DNA of 64,000 bases, from the NCBI RefSeq assembly GCF_003696315.1, contig NZ_RFFN01000006.1:62001-126000 (forward strand). The letters are read 5' to 3'. This stretch comes from Pseudomonas songnenensis. Lineage in GTDB: Bacteria > Pseudomonadota > Gammaproteobacteria > Pseudomonadales > Pseudomonadaceae. The notes under the pieces were generated by a model, which ran no database searches, was not told the DNA's origin, and saw nothing but the letters and a program-made list of their open reading frames with translations. This document shows, in pieces, positions 47,837-57,475 of this stretch (position 1 is its first letter; each line of letters begins with the position of its first letter). The translations under genes were made by a program, and so were the position numbers.

Positions 47837-48472
47837 CTAAAACGGGGCCGGGCACTCGAAGCGCAGTCGCTCGCCGGTTTGCGGGTGGGTCAGGGTCAGC
47901 ATGCTGGCGTGCAGACACAGGCGCTCATGGGCCTGCAGGGCCTGCTCGTGCGCATACAGGCGATCACCGAGCAGTGGATGCCCGATCGACAACATATGGA
48001 CTCGCAACTGATGGGAGCGGCCGGTGATGGGTGTCAGCTCGACGCGGCTGTAGTCGCCGCAGCGTTCAAGCACGCGCCAGAAGGTCAGTGCATGCTTGCC
48101 CAGTTCGTGATCGACAACGTGCCGTGGTTTGGTTGGAGGGTCATAGCGTAGCGGCAGGTCGATGCTGCCGCTGTCCTGTTCCGGCTCGCCCCAGCACAGT
48201 GCTGTGTAGGCTTTCTCCGTTTCACGATCATGGAACTGGCGGGACAGCTCACGGTGCGTATCGGCGTCACGGGCGAGCACGATAAGCCCGGAGGTTTCCC
48301 AATCCAGTCGGTGCACGATACGGGCTTCGGGATAGCCGTTTTCCTGCAGGCGGGTCACCAGGCAGTCACGGTTGTCTTCGGCGCGGCCCGGTACGGACAG
48401 CAGCAGGGTCGGCTTGTTGATGACCAGCAGGGCGGCGTCCTGGTGGACGATCTCGATAGCGCTTAGAGGCAT
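47837..48472 (-). CDS. rluA: RluA-type pseudouridine synthase
   Basis: RluA modifies U746 of 23S rRNA and U32 of several tRNAs. The 211-residue product has the active-site motif HRLDWETSG with catalytic Asp57, and RSHQLRVHMLSIGHPLLGD. There is no S4 domain, as expected for RluA. ATG 48472 has GGAAA upstream and gives the usual length; a GTG at 48484 is less likely. It follows minE in the same direction. Confidence 0.92.
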   Translation of the reverse strand: MPLSAIEIVHQDAALLVINKPTLLLSVPGRAEDNRDCLVTRLQENGYPEARIVHRLDWETSGLIVLARDADTHRELSRQFHDRETEKAYTALCWGEPEQDSGSIDLPLRYDPPTKPRHVVDHELGKHALTFWRVLERCGDYSRVELTPITGRSHQLRVHMLSIGHPLLGDRLYAHEQALQAHERLCLHASMLTLTHPQTGERLRFECPAPF

Positions 48473-48533
48473 TCGCTTTTCCACAAACGAAGACGGCGAC
48501 CCGTGGGCCGCCGTTTCTGTGCGCCGGTGTCGC

Positions 48534-48791
48534 TCAGCGATCCGGCAGGGTGATGTTCAGTTCGAGAATCGAGCAGCTGCCCTGATCCTCGAGTGCTACC
48601 TGGACCTGATCGCTGTCGATATTGACGTACTTGCGGATCACTTCGACCAGCTCTTTCTGCAGGGCCGGCAGATAGTCCGGCTCGGTGCGCTGGCCGCGCT
48701 CATGGGCAACGATGATCTGCAGACGCTCTTTGGCGATCGCGGCTGGGGTTTCCTTCTTCTTGCGTTCACGGAAGAAGTCGAAGAGGTTCAT
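48534..48791 (-). CDS. minE: Cell division topological specificity factor MinE
   Basis: MinE stimulates the MinD ATPase and drives the Min oscillation that places the division site. The 85-residue product has the membrane-targeting N-terminus ([20 protein letters not shown]), the MinD-binding helix ([15 protein letters not shown]), and the topological-specificity domain. It overlaps minD by four bases. Confidence 0.97.
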   Translation of the reverse strand: MNLFDFFRERKKKETPAAIAKERLQIIVAHERGQRTEPDYLPALQKELVEVIRKYVNIDSDQVQVALEDQGSCSILELNITLPDR

Positions 48792-49603
48792 TCGCGGCCT
48801 CCGAAAAGTCGTTGCAGGAAGCCCGGCTTCTTGACGTCGAGGAAGCGGTGGGCGACCTCTTTGCCGAGCAGGCGGTCGACGGCGTCGCTATAGGCCTGAC
48901 CAGCATCGCTCTGGTCATCGAGAATCACTGGAATACCCTGGTTGGACGCCTTGAGCACAGCCTGAGACTCGGGGATCACGCCAAGCAGGCGGATGGAAAG
49001 GATCTCCTCGACGTCCTCGACGCCGAGCATTTCGCCCTTGGTAACGCGCTCGGGGTTGTAGCGGGTCAGTAGCAGGTGTTCCTTGATCGGCTCTTCGCCG
49101 CTTTCGGCGCGGCGCGACTTGCTCGCCAGCAGGCCGAGCATGCGGTCGGAGTCACGGACCGACGATACTTCCGGGTTGGTTACGACGATGGCCTCGTCGG
49201 CGAAATACATGGCCAGGTGCGCGCCCTTCTCGATACCGGCCGGTGAATCGCAGATGACGTATTCGAAATTCTTGCTCAGTTCGTCAATGACCTTGCCGAC
49301 GCCTTCCTGAGTCAGCGCATCCTTGTCACGGGTCTGGCTGGCCGCCAGCACGAACAGGTTCTCCAGACGCTTGTCCTTGATCAGGGCCTGGGTCAGGGAC
49401 GCATCGCCATTGATGACGTTGACGAAGTCATAAACCACCCGACGCTCGCAGCCCATGATCAAGTCGAGATTCCGCAGACCCACGTCGAAGTCGACGATGA
49501 CGGTCTTGTGGCCACGCAGAGCGAGGCCGGTGCCGATGGCGGCGCTGGTGGTGGTTTTACCAACGCCACCTTTGCCGGAAGTGACTACGATGATCTTGGC
49601 CAA
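48788..49603 (-). CDS. minD: Septum site-determining ATPase MinD
   Basis: MinD is the membrane-binding ATPase that recruits MinC to the poles. The 271-residue product has the deviant Walker [10 protein letters not shown] (Lys11 signature and Lys16), [12 protein letters not shown], and a C-terminal amphipathic membrane helix in [13 protein letters not shown]. The stop overlaps the minE start. It lies 95 bases after minC. Confidence 0.97.
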   Translation of the reverse strand: MAKIIVVTSGKGGVGKTTTSAAIGTGLALRGHKTVIVDFDVGLRNLDLIMGCERRVVYDFVNVINGDASLTQALIKDKRLENLFVLAASQTRDKDALTQEGVGKVIDELSKNFEYVICDSPAGIEKGAHLAMYFADEAIVVTNPEVSSVRDSDRMLGLLASKSRRAESGEEPIKEHLLLTRYNPERVTKGEMLGVEDVEEILSIRLLGVIPESQAVLKASNQGIPVILDDQSDAGQAYSDAVDRLLGKEVAHRFLDVKKPGFLQRLFGGRE

Positions 49604-49698
49604 GGTGATTCACCCTAAAAATTAAAAAATCGGGACCTTCCGCTGATTTCAGCGTCAGGATTGCCCGTTTGGTCCTTGAAAATTCGCGGCAGTATCCG

Positions 49699-50424
49699 TT
49701 AAAGGCGGGTGATGTTCAACACGTCGCCAGAGAGGCTGATCTGCACGGCTTCAGCCCAGAGAGGTTCGCGTCGCAGGTCCTCGGCGACCTTGTACTGGCC
49801 GGCGATGGAGACCATTTCCGCGGCGAGCTGCTGACAGAAGATCCGCGCGCTGGTATCGCCCTTGATACCCGCCAGAGCGCGACCGCGAAGCGGACCGTAG
49901 ACATGGATGTTGCCATCGGCGAGAAGTTCCGCACCGGGGCTGACCGGAGCGAGAACGATCAGGTCTCCGCCCTGGGCGTACACCTGCTGACCACCGCGAA
50001 TGGGCGTGGTGACGACGCGGGTCGGGCGGTAGGCCGGCTCGGCAGGTTTCGGTGGGGTTTTCGAACCCAGGTCAACCTTGCGTTCACGCGCGCCGGAAGG
50101 TGGCAGCACGGGCAGATCAAGCGCCGCCGCCGCTTCCAGATGCACCGGTTCGCTGGCTCGCAGCGCCAGGGTGCGCAGGCGGTGCTTGCGGCACAGGCTG
50201 ACCAGCGCGGCGATATCGATCTCGCGGGCCGACTCCGGCAGCTTGTCCAGGGCCAGTACCAGCGGGGTATTGTTGAAAAAGTCCGGCGCCTGCTCGACCT
50301 TGGCCGCAAGTTGCTCGTCGAGACGCTCGATATCGTTGCTGGCGAGTTCCAGCACGGTGATGGCGAGCATGCTGCCCTTGAGCTGGAAGGCTGGGGTCTG
50401 ATCGGTGAGGTCGGCTTGGCTCAT
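49699..50424 (-). CDS. minC: Septum site-determining inhibitor MinC
   Basis: MinC blocks FtsZ assembly away from midcell. The 241-residue product has an N-terminal FtsZ-inhibiting domain (residues 1-105), a Pro/Lys-rich linker, and a C-terminal beta-helix that binds MinD ([32 protein letters not shown]). It heads minCDE; its promoter must lie in the 158 bases shared with the divergent acyltransferase. Confidence 0.96.
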   Translation of the reverse strand: MSQADLTDQTPAFQLKGSMLAITVLELASNDIERLDEQLAAKVEQAPDFFNNTPLVLALDKLPESAREIDIAALVSLCRKHRLRTLALRASEPVHLEAAAALDLPVLPPSGARERKVDLGSKTPPKPAEPAYRPTRVVTTPIRGGQQVYAQGGDLIVLAPVSPGAELLADGNIHVYGPLRGRALAGIKGDTSARIFCQQLAAEMVSIAGQYKVAEDLRREPLWAEAVQISLSGDVLNITRL

Positions 50425-50582
50425 GGTCTGTCTGCTGCGGTAAATGGCGAGGACTTATAGCGGGGTGTGCCGCCGCCTGCAACCCGCCGACGGCCTGCGG
50501 AGCGATCACTGGTGCGCCTGGGTTCGGTCAATGGGAGTTTTTGCCGGTAGAATGCGCCGCTTCATCGGCTGTTGAGCTATTC

Positions 50583-51521
50583 ATGGACCGTCCTCAGTTT
50601 CGTGCGTACTTCCTGCATCCGCGCTTCTGGCCGCTGTGGCTGGGCCTGGGATTGCTATGGCTGCTGGTTCAGTTGCCTTATCCGCTGCTGCTGAAACTGG
50701 GGCGTGGTCTCGGCGCACTGATGTTCCGTTTCGCCGGTTCGCGGCGTTACATCGCCCGGCGCAATCTGGAGCTGTGTTTTCCAGAACTCAGCCAGGAGCA
50801 GCGCGAACGGTTGCTGCATGAGAATTTCGCTTCCAACGGCATTGCCTTCTTCGAGATGGCGATGAGTTGGTGGTGGCCGCAGGCGCGCCTGCAGCGTCTG
50901 GCCCGGATCGAAGGGCTGGAGCATCTGCAACAGGCCCAGGCGGCGGGGCAGGGCGTAATCCTGATGGCGCTGCATTTCACCACCCTGGAAATCGGTGCGG
51001 CGCTGCTAGGCCAACGGCACACCATCGACGGCATGTACCGCCAGCACAAGAATCCGGTGTTCGACTTCGTCCAGCGCCGCGGGCGCGAACGGCACAACCC
51101 CGACGCGAGTGCAATCGAGCGCGAGGACGTACGTGCCATGCTCAAGGTTCTGCGGGCTGGTCGCGCCATCTGGTATGCGCCGGATCAGGACTATGGGCGC
51201 AAGCAGAGCTTGTTCGTACCGCTGTTCGGCATCCAGGCAGCTACGGTGACCGCCACCACTAAGTTCGCTCGACTGGGCAGGGCCAAGGTCGTGCCGTTCA
51301 CCCAGGAGCGCCTGGCGGATGGCTCGGGCTATCGGTTGGTGATTCATCCGTCGCTTGAGGATTTTCCCGGCGAGAGTGAAGAAGCCGATTGCCTGCGGAT
51401 CAATCAGTGGGTCGAGGAGGCTGTGAGCGCATTGCCGGAGCAGTATCTCTGGGCACATCGCCGCTTCAAGACCCGCCCGGTCGGTGAGCCTGGTCTTTAT
51501 AAGAAACGCAGGAAGCGATAG
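50583..51521 (+). CDS. lpxL: Lipid A biosynthesis lauroyl acyltransferase (LpxL/HtrB type)
   Basis: This inner-membrane enzyme adds a secondary acyl chain to Kdo2-lipid IVA. The 312-residue product has an N-terminal membrane anchor (LWLGLGLLWLLVQLPYPLLL), the catalytic HxxxxE motif at His131-Glu136 (HFTTLE), and NPDASAIEREDVRAMLKVL. It is divergent from minC. Pseudomonads carry two LpxL-like enzymes with different positional specificity, which the sequence alone does not settle. Confidence 0.92.
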   Translation: MDRPQFRAYFLHPRFWPLWLGLGLLWLLVQLPYPLLLKLGRGLGALMFRFAGSRRYIARRNLELCFPELSQEQRERLLHENFASNGIAFFEMAMSWWWPQARLQRLARIEGLEHLQQAQAAGQGVILMALHFTTLEIGAALLGQRHTIDGMYRQHKNPVFDFVQRRGRERHNPDASAIEREDVRAMLKVLRAGRAIWYAPDQDYGRKQSLFVPLFGIQAATVTATTKFARLGRAKVVPFTQERLADGSGYRLVIHPSLEDFPGESEEADCLRINQWVEEAVSALPEQYLWAHRRFKTRPVGEPGLYKKRRKR

Positions 51522-51566
51522 GCCGGTCAGCAGGCTACGCTTGTGGCGCGCGCCGATCTGCTCCGG

Positions 51567-52409
51567 TCAGGCCAGTGTCCCATCGCGAAAATCCCGCAGC
51601 GCTTGCTCGATCTCCTCGCGGCTGTTCATCACGAACGGACCGTACTGCACGATGGGTTCTCGCAGCGGTCGGCCGGCCAGCAGCATCAGTCGTGCGCCGG
51701 TCTCGCTGTGTAATTGCAGCTCACCCTGTTCGGACAGGCGCACCAGCTGGCCCTTGCCGACCGGCTGATCGCCGACCTGCAGTGCGCCCTCGTATACATA
51801 AAGCAGTAACAGGTGGCCGTCCGGGATCTGCGGCGAGAACGTGCTACCGGCGGGCAAGTGCAGATCGAATAGCTGGGGCTCGGTATCGGGCCGCTGCACG
51901 ACGCCTTGGTGCTCGATGCCTTCCGTCTTCAATGTTCCGGCGATGACCTTGGCCTGTACGCCGTTTTCGAGGCGCACCTGGGGGATCTCTGCGGGTGCGA
52001 AGTCGCGGTAACCCGGCTCGCCGAGCTTGGCGTGGGCCGGCAGGTTCAGCCACAGCTGGAAGCCGCGCATGAGACCTTCCTCCTGCTCCGGCATTTCGCT
52101 GTGGATCACGCCGCGTGCCGCGGTCATCCACTGCACGCCGCCGCTTTCCAGCCGCCCGACGTTGCCCATGTGATCCTCGTGACGCATGCGTCCTTCGAGC
52201 ATATAGGTGATGGTTTCGAAACCCCTATGCGGGTGCGGTGGGAAACCGGCGATGTATTCGTCCGGATCGTTCGAGCCGAACTCGTCGAGCATCAGAAAAG
52301 GGTCGAACCGCTCCGGTGCTGCGCCGCCAAAAACACGTGTCAGGCTGACGCCGGCGCCATCGGAGGTGGGCCGGCCGGTCGTGATGGATAGAATTTCCCT
52401 TCGGGACAT
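51567..52409 (-). CDS. Pirin family protein
   Basis: Pirins are bicupin metal-binding proteins; some have quercetinase activity. The 280-residue product has the N-terminal cupin metal ligands FPPHPHRGFETITYMLEG and GVIHSEMPEQEEG, and a C-terminal cupin without obvious ligands. It converges with lpxL, 45 bases apart. The natural substrate is unknown. Confidence 0.92.
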   Translation of the reverse strand: MSRREILSITTGRPTSDGAGVSLTRVFGGAAPERFDPFLMLDEFGSNDPDEYIAGFPPHPHRGFETITYMLEGRMRHEDHMGNVGRLESGGVQWMTAARGVIHSEMPEQEEGLMRGFQLWLNLPAHAKLGEPGYRDFAPAEIPQVRLENGVQAKVIAGTLKTEGIEHQGVVQRPDTEPQLFDLHLPAGSTFSPQIPDGHLLLLYVYEGALQVGDQPVGKGQLVRLSEQGELQLHSETGARLMLLAGRPLREPIVQYGPFVMNSREEIEQALRDFRDGTLA

Positions 52410-52501
52410 GATCGCTTGCCTCCTGGTTGTTACGCCAAGGATAGGTAGCTGCGTTCGATCAATGGTTGCTGATTTTCGCTATATCGAATCGAAGCAATAG
52501 A

Positions 52502-53269
52502 TCATTCCTCGACCAGCAGGTCGCGTGCACGGCTGTAGACATACCGTACCTTCTCGTACTCGAACGGTGAGTTGAGCTGGCCGTAACGGAAGCTGGTGAC
52601 GTGGCGGGCGTTGACGGCGCGCAGCGCTGTCAGGCTCATCTCGCCACCGGTGGTTTCGGAATACTGCAAGAAGTCCATCTGTCGTTCGACGGCAAAGTCG
52701 GCCACGCGCCCGGTGGCATCGCGTAGATTCGATGGCCCCAGGGCCGGAATGATCAGATAGGGCCCCTGCGGCACTCCCCAATAGCCAAGCGTCTGACCGA
52801 AGTCCTCACTCTGGCGTACCAGACCCATGCGCGTGGCCGGATCCCAGACGCCGCCGACGCCGAGAATGGTGTTGAACAGAAAGCGTGCCGTGGCATTCGC
52901 GGCGCGCTGGCCCTTGAGCTGTGCGACGCTGTTGAACAGCGTCGGAATCTCCCCGAGGTTGGCGAAGAAGTTGCTCACGCCGGTGCGCACCGGCTGCGGT
53001 GTGACATAGCGATAGCCGCGTACCACCGGCAGCATGACCCACTGATCGAGCCGGTAGTTGAAATGGTAGATGCGTCGGTTCATCGATTCGAACGGGTCGT
53101 ACACGTCCAGCGCCTGGAACGTGGCTCGCTCGAATTCGCGTTGGTCCAGCCCGGGATTGAACTCCAGGTTGCGTAGCGGATGGGTGAAGCCATCCTCATC
53201 AGCCGTCGGTGATTCAGCAAAGGCCAGGCCACTGGCCAGGAGCAACGGCAGCAGCATTCCTTTAGCCAC
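52502..53269 (-). CDS. mlaA: MlaA/VacJ family outer-membrane lipid-asymmetry protein
   Basis: MlaA removes phospholipid from the outer leaflet of the outer membrane and passes it to MlaC. The 255-residue product has the family motif YDPFESMNRRIYHFNYRLD, SNFFANLGEIPTLFNS and ETFGQTLG-like FGQTLGYWG. Its signal (MAKGMLLPLLLASGLAFAES) has no Cys, so it appears not to be a lipoprotein, unlike classic MlaA. The GTG start 53269 overlaps the hydrolase stop by eight bases and has GGAG upstream. Confidence 0.88.
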   Translation of the reverse strand: MAKGMLLPLLLASGLAFAESPTADEDGFTHPLRNLEFNPGLDQREFERATFQALDVYDPFESMNRRIYHFNYRLDQWVMLPVVRGYRYVTPQPVRTGVSNFFANLGEIPTLFNSVAQLKGQRAANATARFLFNTILGVGGVWDPATRMGLVRQSEDFGQTLGYWGVPQGPYLIIPALGPSNLRDATGRVADFAVERQMDFLQYSETTGGEMSLTALRAVNARHVTSFRYGQLNSPFEYEKVRYVYSRARDLLVEE

Positions 53270-54554
53270 GGAAGAACTCCAGCATATGTTGAGCGTTGAC
53301 CCGGTAATTGAGGTTGCCGCAATGGCCTCCTCGCGGGTAGAGCGTCAGGCGATCACCGAAGGTACGGCGCAGGAAGCCGATATCACCGGCGCCGAGAATG
53401 ACGTCATCGGCGTTGTGCATGACTGCGATCTTCGGACTCTGACGCAAGTAGTCCTCAAGGGCGTAAAGGCTGACCTGCTGTACCAGCTGAGTCAGGCTGC
53501 CGCCGTCGTACTGTGCGCGCCACATGGGAATCAGCTGCTCGGTGATGTAGCAATCGAAGTCGCATAGCAGGGCACGCTTGAAGAAGGGCTCGAGGCTGGT
53601 GCTCTGGTTGATGGGGTAGTCCTGCGGGACGATCAGCCCGCGGCGGTTGATCAGGTCGGAAGTGAAGATGATGTCCGCCGCGGAAAAGCGGAATACCGAG
53701 CCGATCAGCATCGCCATCTGCTCGTCGCTGAGCTTCAACGTCGATTGCTGGAAGTCGTAGAGCATCGCCTCGTCGAGATCGATGTAGCCTCTGCGCTGGT
53801 AATAGCGGGTGAGCTTTTCCAGCACCACTTCATAGAAGGTGGTGTGGTCATTGATCCCGTCGACCCTGGTCTGTACCAGCTTGTCGAGATTGGCGACCGA
53901 GGTGTAGAGGTTCACCGGAGGGTTCAGCAACAGGACCCGTTTGAAATTGAAACTGCGCCGCGTCTCGTCCAGCTGGCTGACGAAGGCAGCATTCAAGGCA
54001 CCCAGACTGTAGCCGGTGAGGTGGAACTCGGTGACCTGCAGTTTGTGCTGTTGCGCGCGCACAGCCTGCATGACCCGGTACAGGTCCTTGGCATCGTCGG
54101 CGCTGATGCCCGGCGTTGCGTAGCGCGAGGCGGCGGACATGAAGTCGTAGCTGGTTGGCGAAGACAACTGCACCACGTGATAGCCGGCGCCGTAGAACAG
54201 CCGTTTCAGGGCCTCGGTCTTGCCGGCAGAGTAGTGCGCGCCGGTCCCGGAGATGATGAACATCAACGGTGCCGGGCCGCGCTGGCGGGCCAGACGATAG
54301 CGCAACTGTTTCACCGGCCAGAAGTTGTCCGGCAGGGTGAATTCCCGCTCCGGGCGAAGGCGCAGGCTGTAGTCGGCCTGATCGATGGCGTCGTCGCTCG
54401 GCACTTCTGCGCGCAGGTCGGCCGGCGTACCTGCGATGGTGGCTTCGAACGGGTTGGCCAGTGGGTAGCCGTATTCCTCAACGCCGAGATCGGCGGCATG
54501 CAGCGGCGTAACGATCAGGGCGAGCAGGGCGGTCAGGCGCAACAACAGCTGCAT
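53262..54554 (-). CDS. Secreted alpha/beta-hydrolase, function unknown
   Basis: The 430-residue product has a signal peptide (MQLLLRLTALLALIVTPLHA) and an alpha/beta-hydrolase core. The oxyanion region is LMFIISGTGAHYSAG, the nucleophile elbow GYSLGA contains Ser183, and NADDVILG and RGGHCGN supply probable Asp and His. ATG 54554 has GGAG six bases upstream and starts the signal peptide; ATG 54566 is also possible. It overlaps mlaA, which suggests a lipid-related substrate, but that is inference. Confidence 0.82.
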   Translation of the reverse strand: MQLLLRLTALLALIVTPLHAADLGVEEYGYPLANPFEATIAGTPADLRAEVPSDDAIDQADYSLRLRPEREFTLPDNFWPVKQLRYRLARQRGPAPLMFIISGTGAHYSAGKTEALKRLFYGAGYHVVQLSSPTSYDFMSAASRYATPGISADDAKDLYRVMQAVRAQQHKLQVTEFHLTGYSLGALNAAFVSQLDETRRSFNFKRVLLLNPPVNLYTSVANLDKLVQTRVDGINDHTTFYEVVLEKLTRYYQRRGYIDLDEAMLYDFQQSTLKLSDEQMAMLIGSVFRFSAADIIFTSDLINRRGLIVPQDYPINQSTSLEPFFKRALLCDFDCYITEQLIPMWRAQYDGGSLTQLVQQVSLYALEDYLRQSPKIAVMHNADDVILGAGDIGFLRRTFGDRLTLYPRGGHCGNLNYRVNAQHMLEFFRG

Positions 54555-54760
54555 GTACTTCTCCATTGCAGGCCGTTCGCGGCCTGTAGCGAGGTGACAG
54601 TGCTTCGCCTGCCACCCGTTCCAATCAGAACTGCATCGGCTTTCACATGCAAGCCAACATCGCTTTGGCAGCATCGCGTGCAATTCGATCCGTGGGTCGG
54701 CGCGGAAATGCGAACGGCTCGACATGGGTTGTCGAGCCGCTAGTGGTGTTGGCCGGCATC

Positions 54761-54985
54761 TTATGCCTGGTGATGCAGCCAGGCGTGCTTGGGAACTCTG
54801 CGTACGCCGCCGGGATTGCGCTCGAAGCGCTGCCAGACCTTTTCATGGAAGTAGAACGCCACGGAGTTGCACAGCGGTTCGACGGCCGCGACCAGGCCAC
54901 CGATGGCGATGCTACCGGTCAGCGCGTAGGTGACCGAAAAGGCGATGCAGAAGTGCATCAGGGTGAACGTCACGGTCTTGAGCAT
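54761..54985 (-). CDS. DUF2061 small membrane protein
   Basis: The 74-residue product has two membrane helices (FTLMHFCIAFSVTYALTGS, GGLVAAVEPLCNSVAFYFHE) and a basic C-terminus with WQRFER. The pattern HF-x-AF-x-VTYALTGS and the helix with AxxEPLCN match the DUF2061 family, whose function is not known. AGGAGACAGGCC precedes the ATG. Confidence 0.85.
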   Translation of the reverse strand: MLKTVTFTLMHFCIAFSVTYALTGSIAIGGLVAAVEPLCNSVAFYFHEKVWQRFERNPGGVRRVPKHAWLHHQA

Positions 54986-55188
54986 GGCCTGTCTCCTTGT
55001 GCGATCGAGAATTGTTCTCGTGTTTCGCACAGTGTGGTTGCGCGCCAGCAATGTCTGAAATCAACGTTCTGCATCTGCGGCATAGCGCCACACTATTTGT
55101 ATTTGGAATTGTTGCAGGGCCCCGGATTGCGTGGCCTGAAGGCTCTAGTGCGGGCGTTCTGGAGGGTGGTCTTCAGACCAAAGTCGGG

Positions 55189-55204
55189 TGGTGTTCGCAT
55201 TGCC
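55189..55204 (+). promoter_or_regulatory. Weak sigma-54-like element before yjcH-actP
   Basis: TGGTGTTCGCATTGCC has GG-N10-GC spacing but only partly matches the -24 box (TGGTGT against TGGCAC). It lies 61 bases before the DUF485 gene. It may be accidental. Confidence 0.25.
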
Positions 55205-55264
55205 CGGCCCTAAAGTAGCCGCCCTGCTCCCACCAGGGGGTAGTGACCGTGGAGACAGATTCCA

Positions 55265-55579
55265 ATGAACAATGAAAATGTTTACCGGCAGATCTATGCC
55301 AACCCGCGTTTCCAAGAGCTGGTCGCCAAGCGCGGGCGCTTCGCCTGGCTGCTGTCGGCCGTGATGCTTGGTGCTTACCTGGCGTTCATCCTGCTGATCG
55401 CTTTCGAACCGCAGATCCTCGGCGTTCCGCTTTCTGCCGACACCGTGACCACCTGGGGCATTCCGGTGGGCGTCGGCGTGATCTTCATGGCCTTCATCCT
55501 GACCGGTGTCTATGTGCAGCGTGCCAACGGTGAGTTCGATCGCATCAACCAGGAAATCCTCAACGAGGCACAGAAATAA
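55265..55579 (+). CDS. yjcH: DUF485 membrane protein (YjcH type)
   Basis: The 104-residue product has two membrane helices ([38 protein letters not shown]) between polar ends, beginning [21 protein letters not shown]. It is almost always encoded next to actP and is believed to assist acetate transport; its mechanism is unclear. Its stop TAA shares a base with the actP start (TAATG). Confidence 0.92.
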   Translation: MNNENVYRQIYANPRFQELVAKRGRFAWLLSAVMLGAYLAFILLIAFEPQILGVPLSADTVTTWGIPVGVGVIFMAFILTGVYVQRANGEFDRINQEILNEAQK

Positions 55580-57234
55580 TGATCCTGCGTTTCCTGATGA
55601 CTGCCCTGCTGTTGGCAGTCTCGCCCGCGCTGCTCGCCGATGCCATTACCGGCGAGGTCGAGAAGCAGGCCACCAACTACACCGCCATCATCATGTTCGT
55701 GGTGTTCATCGTCTTCACCATGGGCATCACCAAGTGGGCGGCCAAGCGCAACACCTCGACCGCTGACTACTACACTGCCGGCGGCAGCATCACCGGCTTC
55801 CAGAACGGCCTGGCGATTGCCGGTGACTTCATGTCGGCGGCGTCCTTCCTCGGCATTTCAGCGCTGGTCTACACCAGTGGCTATGACGGTCTGATCTACT
55901 CCATCGGCTTCCTCGTCGGCTGGCCGATCATCCTGTTCCTGATGGCTGAACGCCTGCGCAACCTGGGCAAGTTCACCTTTTCCGACGTGGCGTCCTATCG
56001 CCTCGGCCAAACCCAGATCCGTCTGCTCTCGGCCTTCGGTTCGCTGATCGTGGTGGCTTTCTACCTGATCGCGCAGATGGTCGGTGCGGGCAAGCTGATC
56101 CAGTTGCTGTTCGGCCTGGACTACTACGTCGCGGTCGTACTGGTCGGTGTGCTGATGGTCATGTACGTGCTGTTCGGCGGCATGCTGGCGACCACCTGGG
56201 TGCAGATCATCAAGGCGGTCCTGCTGCTGTCCGGCGCGAGCTTCATGGCCATCATGGTGATGAAGAGCGTGGGCTTCGATTTCGGCAGCCTGTTCGCCGA
56301 AGCGGTGAAGATCCACGAGAAGGGCGCGCAGATCATGAGCCCGGGCGGCCTGGTTTCCGACCCGATCTCGGCGATCTCCCTCGGCCTCGCGCTGATGTTC
56401 GGTACCGCTGGCCTGCCGCATATCCTGATGCGCTTCTTCACCGTGTCCGACGCCAAGGAAGCGCGCAAGAGCGTGTTCTACGCCACCGGCTTCATCGGCT
56501 ACTTCTACATCCTGACCTTCATCATCGGCTTCGGCGCGATCCTGCTGGTCAGCACCAACCCGGACTTCAAGGACGTGACCGGCGCCATCGTCGGCGGCAC
56601 CAACATGGTCGCTATCCACCTGGCCAGCGCCGTGGGCGGCAACCTGTTCCTCGGCTTCATCTCCGCAGTCGCCTTCGCCACCATTCTCGCCGTTGTGGCG
56701 GGTCTGACCCTGGCCGGTGCCTCGGCGGTTTCCCATGACCTCTATGCCTGCGTGATCAAGCAGGGCAAGGCGCGGGAAGAGGACGAGATGCGCGTGACCA
56801 AGCTGACCACCCTGACGCTGGGCGTGGTGGCGATTCTGCTCGGCATCATCTTCGAGAAGCAGAACATCGCCTTCATGGTAGGCCTGGCGTTCTCCATCGC
56901 CGCCAGCTGCAACTTCCCGGTGCTGTTCCTTTCCATGTATTGGAAGGGCCTGAGCACCCGTGGTGCGCTGTTCGGCGGCTCGCTGGGGCTGTTCACCGCG
57001 TTGCTGCTGACCATCATCAGCCCGACCGTGTGGGTCGACGTATTCGGCTTCGCCGAAGCGATCTTCCCCTACAAGTACCCGGCGCTGTTCTCGATGGCTG
57101 CGGCATTCGCCGGCATCTGGTTCTTCTCGGTCACCGACAAGTCCAAGCGTGCCGGGGAAGAGCGTGAGCGCTTCTTCGCCCAGTTCGTCCGTTCGCAGAC
57201 CGGCCTGGGGGCTACTGGCGCTGTCGCGCACTGA
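55579..57234 (+). CDS. actP: Cation/acetate symporter ActP
   Basis: ActP is a sodium:solute symporter that imports acetate and other short acids. The 551-residue product has a signal-like first helix followed by about 13 transmembrane segments, with [37 protein letters not shown] and [20 protein letters not shown] typical of the family. It is coupled to yjcH. acs is not adjacent. A long open frame on the opposite strand is a GC-bias shadow. Confidence 0.95.
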   Translation: MILRFLMTALLLAVSPALLADAITGEVEKQATNYTAIIMFVVFIVFTMGITKWAAKRNTSTADYYTAGGSITGFQNGLAIAGDFMSAASFLGISALVYTSGYDGLIYSIGFLVGWPIILFLMAERLRNLGKFTFSDVASYRLGQTQIRLLSAFGSLIVVAFYLIAQMVGAGKLIQLLFGLDYYVAVVLVGVLMVMYVLFGGMLATTWVQIIKAVLLLSGASFMAIMVMKSVGFDFGSLFAEAVKIHEKGAQIMSPGGLVSDPISAISLGLALMFGTAGLPHILMRFFTVSDAKEARKSVFYATGFIGYFYILTFIIGFGAILLVSTNPDFKDVTGAIVGGTNMVAIHLASAVGGNLFLGFISAVAFATILAVVAGLTLAGASAVSHDLYACVIKQGKAREEDEMRVTKLTTLTLGVVAILLGIIFEKQNIAFMVGLAFSIAASCNFPVLFLSMYWKGLSTRGALFGGSLGLFTALLLTIISPTVWVDVFGFAEAIFPYKYPALFSMAAAFAGIWFFSVTDKSKRAGEERERFFAQFVRSQTGLGATGAVAH

Positions 57235-57255
57235 CGTCCAGCCGGGCACACAAGA

Positions 57256-57280
57256 GGGCAGCCTGCGGGCTGCCCTTTTT
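57256..57280 (+). terminator. Rho-independent terminator of yjcH-actP
   Basis: GGGCAGCC and GGCTGCCC form an eight-base stem with loop TGCG, followed by TTTTT. Confidence 0.92.
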
Positions 57281-57475
57281 CATGCCTGCAAGGAGGGCTG
57301 TCATCTGGCTGCAGCAGCCCCATCCTGCACTCATATTGCCTGCCCGGAACCGCGCGGTCAGCCCCATGAGCCGCGGGTTTGCCAAGGGCATTCAGCAATC
57401 TGATGGATGCCGGTGCGCGTCCCGGCATTCGCTAGACTCGTTGCCACTACCCGAACAACAAAAGGCAGCAGAACA

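Noticed and set aside
55858-57249. Open frame of 463 codons on the minus strand opposite actP
   Set aside because: The product is full of Gln, His, Asp and Glu repeats typical of antisense frames to membrane proteins and lacks any motif.
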